From: Candidatus Saccharimonadota bacterium
GTDB lineage: Bacteria > Patescibacteriota > Saccharimonadia > Saccharimonadales > Saccharimonadaceae
Reading direction: 5' to 3'
DNA: 38,266 bases
Assembly: GCA_017514805.1 (NCBI GenBank)
Contig: JAFWIP010000011.1
Location: forward strand, 1-38,266
Part shown: piece by piece, positions 34,225 to 38,266 of the stretch
Layout of the letters: the number at the start of each line of letters is the position of its first letter
Numbering within the stretch: the first letter of the stretch is position 1
The notes under the pieces: generated by a model
The model's database searches: none
What the model was told of the DNA's origin: nothing
What the model saw: only the letters and a program-made list of their open reading frames with translations
Program-made: the position numbers and the translations under genes

Positions 34225-35964
34225 ATGAAGCATCACAAAACCCTTTCGCTTAAAAGTAAGCGTGCTTTCGCCATTGCTGGTACCGGTCTAGCTGTCTTAG
34301 CTATTGGCGCCACAATTGCATACAGCCAAACAATTGCAAACTTTAACAATAAATTTAAGCTTGGCTATGACAAGATTAAATCAATTGATATTGTGCCAGT
34401 CATCGAAGATTGGGCGCCATGCCAAGAGTATCCAAAGACGGCTACTGTTACTAATGAAAACGACACTCCACGCTATGTTCGCACAAAAATGAATGATTAT
34501 TGGCGTATCCAGAATAGCCAGCAGACCGACCATGAGACCTCTGACCTTCCAATGACCTGGACCGACGACTCCGGAACGCATAAATATGCCTTCTATAATC
34601 TTCAAAATGAAGATAAGTGGACACTCGCGAGCGACGGCTACTATTACTACAACGAACCATTAGCTCCTGGCGCTACGACGGAATCGCTTATTAAATCCGC
34701 AGAGTTTAATTGTGATGTAAATCTTGGTGGCGACATGTCTTATAGTCAAGATGGGAAAGTTGCTGAAACTATTCAGTCGGACTATGCCAACTCGGAGTAT
34801 CATGTCTATGTTATTTTCGAGATCAGCGACGAAGATATCCGTCCGAAACGCCAAACACTCTACGATATTGTTGCCGCGCAGACGAAGGGTTCGGACGCCA
34901 ATATGGACTATATGGCTTACGAAAACGATGGACAGCCGTCAGATGAAGGCGTCTATACTTTTAGAGGCACGGAAAATGACACTTATCCAGTTCACTACTT
35001 CCGCGGCGAAATTGATAACAATCGCGTAATCTTTGCGGGATTTTGTTGGCGTATTATGCGTACGGCGGAAAATGGCAGCGTGAAGTTAATATATGATTCA
35101 TTGTTGGTAAGTAATCAATGCACGGTCGAGCCTAATGATAGCGTTGGTATTCCGCGCTCTATTGGCCATTCGGCGTGGCGACTTGAGAATACTAACGGAT
35201 CTCCAACGCACTGGGGTTACATGTGGGGCAACGATATAAATCAGCGTGACTGGGTTTATGATCATTATCCTGAATCGTATAACGAATTTTATAACTACGT
35301 CAAAGACGGTACGATTGATGTGTTTCAAAATGAAACCGACAGTACTATAAAGACATATATTGAAAACTGGTTTGAAATGAAGGGCGGACCATACATCCTC
35401 TCTGAGAGCACACATGATCTTATGGCAAATGAAGATAAGCTCGAGGATGTTCCGTACTGTAACGATAGAAGCGTTACTTATGCTGACGAGAATGGCATAT
35501 CCTTCGGTGCTTTTAATCGCATTGTTATTGATGGTCATGAGCCTTCGACTTTTACGCATGCGGCGCAGAGCCATAATCCTAGACTCGACTGTCCTCGCGG
35601 AAAGATAGATATGTTTACGGTCAGCACCGTAAACGGCAACGGTAAATTAAAGCATAAAATTGGACTTCCTACCGCAGACGAGCTTGTGCTTGTCGGTACT
35701 GGTCGAAAAACTTATCTGAACACCTATCATGAGGTAACTACGCTTACCCCGGCATACTTTACTGCCGACACGCAGGGTATCATGTATTACGATGCAACAA
35801 ACTCCTACGGTAAGCCATATACGGGCATAAAGATTTACGGTACCGGTCAGGGCGGCGACCAAAATAGCTCTCAGCAAGTTAAACCAGTCGTAGCCCTCAT
35901 TCATAACACCTATGTTGCGTCTGGCGACGGTACTATCGCCTCTCCGTACATTCTTGAATGGTAA
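34225..35964 (+). CDS. Secreted or membrane-anchored surface protein, pilin-like / DUF6273-like tail
   Basis: A 579-residue protein with a basic N-terminus and one hydrophobic segment (about 14-34), which may be a signal peptide or anchor. The next part (about 45-190) resembles SipW/TasA-associated secreted proteins (CQEYPKTATVTNENDTPRYV). The second half has the pattern seen in large secreted proteins of Firmicutes: YTFRGTEND, FRGEIDNNRVIFAGFCWRIM and GLPTADELVL. It ends VKPVVALIHN ... SGDGTIASPYILEW. No LPxTG-like signal or second membrane segment is visible. Divergent from the sortase gene, which suggests a link but does not prove that it is a substrate. Confidence 0.8.
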   Translation: MKHHKTLSLKSKRAFAIAGTGLAVLAIGATIAYSQTIANFNNKFKLGYDKIKSIDIVPVIEDWAPCQEYPKTATVTNENDTPRYVRTKMNDYWRIQNSQQTDHETSDLPMTWTDDSGTHKYAFYNLQNEDKWTLASDGYYYYNEPLAPGATTESLIKSAEFNCDVNLGGDMSYSQDGKVAETIQSDYANSEYHVYVIFEISDEDIRPKRQTLYDIVAAQTKGSDANMDYMAYENDGQPSDEGVYTFRGTENDTYPVHYFRGEIDNNRVIFAGFCWRIMRTAENGSVKLIYDSLLVSNQCTVEPNDSVGIPRSIGHSAWRLENTNGSPTHWGYMWGNDINQRDWVYDHYPESYNEFYNYVKDGTIDVFQNETDSTIKTYIENWFEMKGGPYILSESTHDLMANEDKLEDVPYCNDRSVTYADENGISFGAFNRIVIDGHEPSTFTHAAQSHNPRLDCPRGKIDMFTVSTVNGNGKLKHKIGLPTADELVLVGTGRKTYLNTYHEVTTLTPAYFTADTQGIMYYDATNSYGKPYTGIKIYGTGQGGDQNSSQQVKPVVALIHNTYVASGDGTIASPYILEW

Positions 35965-35979
35965 AATCGCTTGGCGACC

Positions 35980-36008
35980 TTGTAAAACGATAAAAAATAT
36001 AGTAATAT
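35980..36008 (+). promoter_or_regulatory. Predicted promoter of the rpmF operon
   Basis: TTGTAA (35980-35985), 17-nt spacer, TAATAT (36003-36008). Confidence 0.5.
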
Positions 36009-36050
36009 ATAGAGCAAAGTATCTATTATTAATCAAAGGAGCATTTTTAC

Positions 36051-36242
36051 ATGCCTGAACCAAAGAAACAGAGCAGCCCTCGCAAGACCGGTCTTCGCCG
36101 CAGTCATTTGCGTCTAAAGCTTGCTCGCAGTGTTAACAAGCATTCGCCAGTCAAGGCGTTCGAAACTGCAAAGAAAACCCCAAATCTTAAGGTTTCTGCA
36201 GCTAAGAAAACCACGAAGAAATCTGACAAAAAGACAAAATAA
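36051..36242 (+). CDS. rpmF: 50S ribosomal protein L32, zinc-free form
   Basis: A 63-residue basic protein starting MPEPKKQSSPRKTGLRRSH, which matches the bL32 N-terminus. The usual C-terminal zinc ribbon (two CxxC pairs) is absent and is replaced by a Lys/Thr/Ala tail. AAAGGAG precedes the ATG. It begins the operon with nusB. The symbol rests mainly on the N-terminal 25 residues and on position. Confidence 0.75.
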   Translation: MPEPKKQSSPRKTGLRRSHLRLKLARSVNKHSPVKAFETAKKTPNLKVSAAKKTTKKSDKKTK

Positions 36243-36259
36243 CTAGGGAGGCAAAATAA

Positions 36260-36787
36260 GTGGCAAGCAATCGACATCTCGGCAGAATTATCTCGCTTCA
36301 GAGTCTGTATGAATACGAATTCCGAAGTAAGGCGGGCGACACCTCAGCCGACATCGATAGTATCGTCGCAAAAAATATTGAACCCTACGCCAAAGCCCTA
36401 GGGGATGTAGATTTTGTGCATGACTTAACTCATGGCGTTTTTGATGAAATGGAACAGCTCGACAAAGAGCTTCAGCCAATGGCACCAGAGTGGCCAATTT
36501 CTAGCATCTCTTCTATCGATCGCAATGTTTTGCGTATTGGACTTTTTGAACTTACGCGCCGTCAGGATACGGTACCACCAAAGGTGGCGATAAATGAGGC
36601 TGTTGAGCTAGCAAAAGCATTCGGCTCTGAAAATTCCTCAAAGTTCATTAATGGCGTACTTGGTACTGCTTACCGAAATATCGGTGGAGAGGAACAACCA
36701 AAGCATGCAGAACAAGAAAAGTCAGAGGCCGCAGAGAAATCAGAAGCGTCCGACACCGTCAAAGAAGACGAACAGTCGAGCAAATAG
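36260..36787 (+). CDS. nusB: Transcription antitermination factor NusB
   Basis: A 175-residue all-helical protein that binds boxA RNA with NusE (S10) for rRNA transcription. Family motifs: RIISLQSLYEYEF and VPPKVAINEAVELAKAFGSENSSKFINGVLG. The start is GTG 36260 with AGGGAGG upstream. Residues about 145-175 form an acidic tail (EEQPKHAEQEKSEAAEKSEAS), uncommon in NusB, and this part overlaps the next gene in another frame. It lies 17 nt after rpmF. Confidence 0.9.
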   Translation: MASNRHLGRIISLQSLYEYEFRSKAGDTSADIDSIVAKNIEPYAKALGDVDFVHDLTHGVFDEMEQLDKELQPMAPEWPISSISSIDRNVLRIGLFELTRRQDTVPPKVAINEAVELAKAFGSENSSKFINGVLGTAYRNIGGEEQPKHAEQEKSEAAEKSEASDTVKEDEQSSK

Positions 36788-37355
36788 ACGCAACGCTCCG
36801 CGTACTCCGAAACAGCGCAATGGCTACAAAGTGCCAGAAGCGCTTCCGACTCAGAATTATAAGGAACCGATTCACGAAAAACTTCGCCAAGTTGTTTTGC
36901 GCAAAAAACCTGAAATCAAAGAAATTGTGCGTGAACCAACTGCGGGCGGCATTGTCTTTCGCATGACTTCGGACAATCGTGATATTGAGATCCTCTTGAT
37001 TCAAGATAGTAAAAATCGTTGGACGATTCCAAAGGGTCACATTGAGCCAGGCGAAACTGCGAAGCAGACTGCTGTGCGCGAGATTGGCGAGGAATCTGGC
37101 CTCAAGAATGTCGAGGTTCTTACTTGGCTTGGCAAGATTCACTTCAAATATCGTCGCCTCGAGAAGCTCGTTCTTATGACGACTCAGGTATATCTCGTTC
37201 AGTCGATGGATAAAAACGAACGTCCAACCAAAGAAAAATGGATGAATGGCATTCGCTGGTTTAGCTTTGCTGATGCGCTTGACGCGATTGAATACGCGGA
37301 TATTGAGCGCTTGATGCTTATCGCAAAGAAGAAAATTCGTAGTGGGGAACTATAA
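36705..37355 (+). CDS. Nudix hydrolase with basic N-terminal extension
   Basis: A 216-residue protein from ATG 36705, which has GGAGAGG 12-18 nt upstream; an earlier ATG at 36651 lies deeper inside nusB. The first 50 residues are strongly basic and Pro/Gln/Arg-rich. The Nudix domain follows, with the box GHIEPGETAKQTAVREIGEES at 111-131 (catalytic Glu residues present) and a typical ending PTKEKWMNGIRWFSFADAL. Substrate is unknown; NTP or nucleoside-diphosphate derivatives are the usual targets. It overlaps nusB by 83 nt and rnc by 1 nt (TAATG), so the three are translationally linked. Confidence 0.88.
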   Translation: MQNKKSQRPQRNQKRPTPSKKTNSRANRRNAPRTPKQRNGYKVPEALPTQNYKEPIHEKLRQVVLRKKPEIKEIVREPTAGGIVFRMTSDNRDIEILLIQDSKNRWTIPKGHIEPGETAKQTAVREIGEESGLKNVEVLTWLGKIHFKYRRLEKLVLMTTQVYLVQSMDKNERPTKEKWMNGIRWFSFADALDAIEYADIERLMLIAKKKIRSGEL

Positions 37356-38077
37356 TGAATAAAGAACAAATTGACGCTTACAAGGCTTTTGCAAAGGATA
37401 AGCTTGGTTTTGAATTTAAAGATATTAATCTTTTAATCACCGCTCTGACGCATCGTTCTTATGTAAATGAACATAAAGCATCGGTCAATGAGCACAATGA
37501 GCGCCTTGAGTTTCTAGGCGATGCCGTACTAGAACTCGTAAGCTCGGATTTTCTTTATAAGAACTATGAGCAGCCAGAGGGAATTATGACGGCTTGGCGC
37601 GCTGCACTTGTGAATACGGAAGCTAATGCTGCTGCCGGCGAAAATCTTGGCTACGGTCCACTAGTTCGCCTCAGCAAAGGCGAAAAGAATGGCTCTGAAC
37701 GCGCGCATCATGTCATTATGGCTGACTGCTATGAGGCGATTATTGGTGCTATTTATCTTGATCAGGGCTATAAGACTGCCGAGAAATTTATCTATGATAA
37801 TAGTCTCGTTAAGATTGATGAGATTCTTGAAACTGAAAGCTGGCGCGATTCCAAATCTTACCTTCAGGAACTCGTCCAACGCCTCGAAGGTACTACTCCG
37901 CAATATCAGGTGATGAAAGAAGAAGGTCCAGATCACGATAAGACCTTTACGCTTGGCGTCTTCATCAATGGCCACCTCAAAGCAACTGCTACTGGTCATA
38001 GTAAACAGGAAGCTCAGGTTAAGGCGGCGGGCGAAGCAATCCGCAAATACAAACGTGCTCATCCAGAGCAATTCTAG
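37355..38077 (+). CDS. rnc: Ribonuclease III
   Basis: A 240-residue dsRNA endonuclease needed for rRNA maturation. The RIII signature HNERLEFLGDAVLEL (47-61) contains catalytic Glu52 and Asp56; Asp124 and Glu127 in MADCYEAIIGAIYLDQG complete the metal site. A dsRNA-binding domain (about 165-238) ends GHSKQEAQVKAAGEAIRKY. It follows the Nudix gene by a 1-nt overlap. Position near nusB fits rRNA processing. Stop TAG. Confidence 0.96.
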   Translation: MNKEQIDAYKAFAKDKLGFEFKDINLLITALTHRSYVNEHKASVNEHNERLEFLGDAVLELVSSDFLYKNYEQPEGIMTAWRAALVNTEANAAAGENLGYGPLVRLSKGEKNGSERAHHVIMADCYEAIIGAIYLDQGYKTAEKFIYDNSLVKIDEILETESWRDSKSYLQELVQRLEGTTPQYQVMKEEGPDHDKTFTLGVFINGHLKATATGHSKQEAQVKAAGEAIRKYKRAHPEQF

Positions 38078-38079
38078 TC

Positions 38080-38108
38080 TTGCAAAAACTGTCAAATTTT
38101 GATATAAT
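38080..38108 (+). promoter_or_regulatory. rpsP promoter
   Basis: TTGCAA (38080-38085), 17-nt spacer, TATAAT (38103-38108). Confidence 0.8.
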
Positions 38109-38140
38109 TACCCCTAGTTAATTAATTTTAAAGGAGAATT

Positions 38141-38266
38141 ATGCTTGCGATTCGCTTACAGCGTAATGGCCGTAAAGCTTTACCGCTTTATCGGATAGTC
38201 GTCCAAGAAGCGCAACGTCACCCTCTTTCGGGTCGTATCGTCGCTCAGGTCGGCAGCTACAACCCA
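38141..38266 (+). CDS. rpsP: 30S ribosomal protein S16, N-terminal part
   Basis: The first 42 residues are visible ([21 protein letters not shown] ... VGSYNP) and match the bS16 start. AAAGGAG lies 5 nt before the ATG. The gene runs off the window. Confidence 0.93.
   Translation, partial: MLAIRLQRNGRKALPLYRIVVQEAQRHPLSGRIVAQVGSYNP

Noticed and set aside
36651-36704. ATG start for the Nudix gene at 36651
   Set aside because: It has no good ribosome binding site and extends the nusB overlap; ATG 36705 is preceded by GGAGAGG.
1-38266. tRNA, rRNA, tmRNA or transposase genes
   Set aside because: I found no cloverleaf, rRNA-like segment or transposase-like frame in the spacers.

Overview
The window looks like a piece of a small-genome Patescibacteria/CPR chromosome, most likely a Candidatus Saccharibacteria (TM7). 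The reasons are compact core genes with very short gaps, a bacterial prolyl-tRNA synthetase without its editing insert, a tiny zinc-free L32, a lysyl-tRNA synthetase with an unusual last motif, and very large Gram-positive-like surface proteins with a class B sortase. The phylum assignment is inferred from protein character, not from a marker search.

Layout. 1-2337: tail of a secreted beta-helix-like surface protein. 2375-7932: a proteostasis block with clpC (broken by an in-frame TAA), a membrane-anchored HELLH metallopeptidase, clpP and radA. clpC and clpP each carry a CIRCE operator wrapped around the promoter -35 box. 7933-14090: a giant (about 1950-residue) BspA/InlB-repeat surface protein with a damaged or recoded 5' end and an internal sorting-signal-like segment, flanked by a perfect 15-bp inverted repeat and followed by a possible remnant of another surface gene. 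14108-17578: rpsO, pnp with a structured leader, and an unknown five-segment membrane protein. 17645-24964: ftsK, proS, greA, an ABC exporter and lysS. 25044-27728: dprA (in-frame TGA), L-lactate dehydrogenase, a possible 48-nt RNA, and a PIN-TRAM protein. 27759-34224: class A PBP (minus), a repeat-rich spacer, leuS, and a class B sortase (minus). 34225-38266: a secreted or membrane-anchored surface protein, then rpmF-nusB-Nudix-rnc and the start of rpsP.

How it fits together. Stress-regulated proteolysis (ClpC/ClpP under HrcA-type control), translation (S15, L32, S16, four enzymes of tRNA charging or rRNA processing), DNA handling (RadA, DprA, FtsK) and cell envelope (PBP, sortase, three big surface proteins) are interleaved. 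This would suit an epibiont that depends on surface contact and DNA uptake.

The most striking signals are: (1) at least ten genes have a -10 box only 6-8 nt before ATG, which implies leaderless mRNAs; (2) none of the 25 complete genes ends in TGA, while in-frame TGAs occur in dprA and at the start of the giant gene; (3) a single C-to-T change explains the TAA in clpC; (4) the CIRCE loops contain the -35 hexamer; (5) the giant surface gene sits in a possible cassette.
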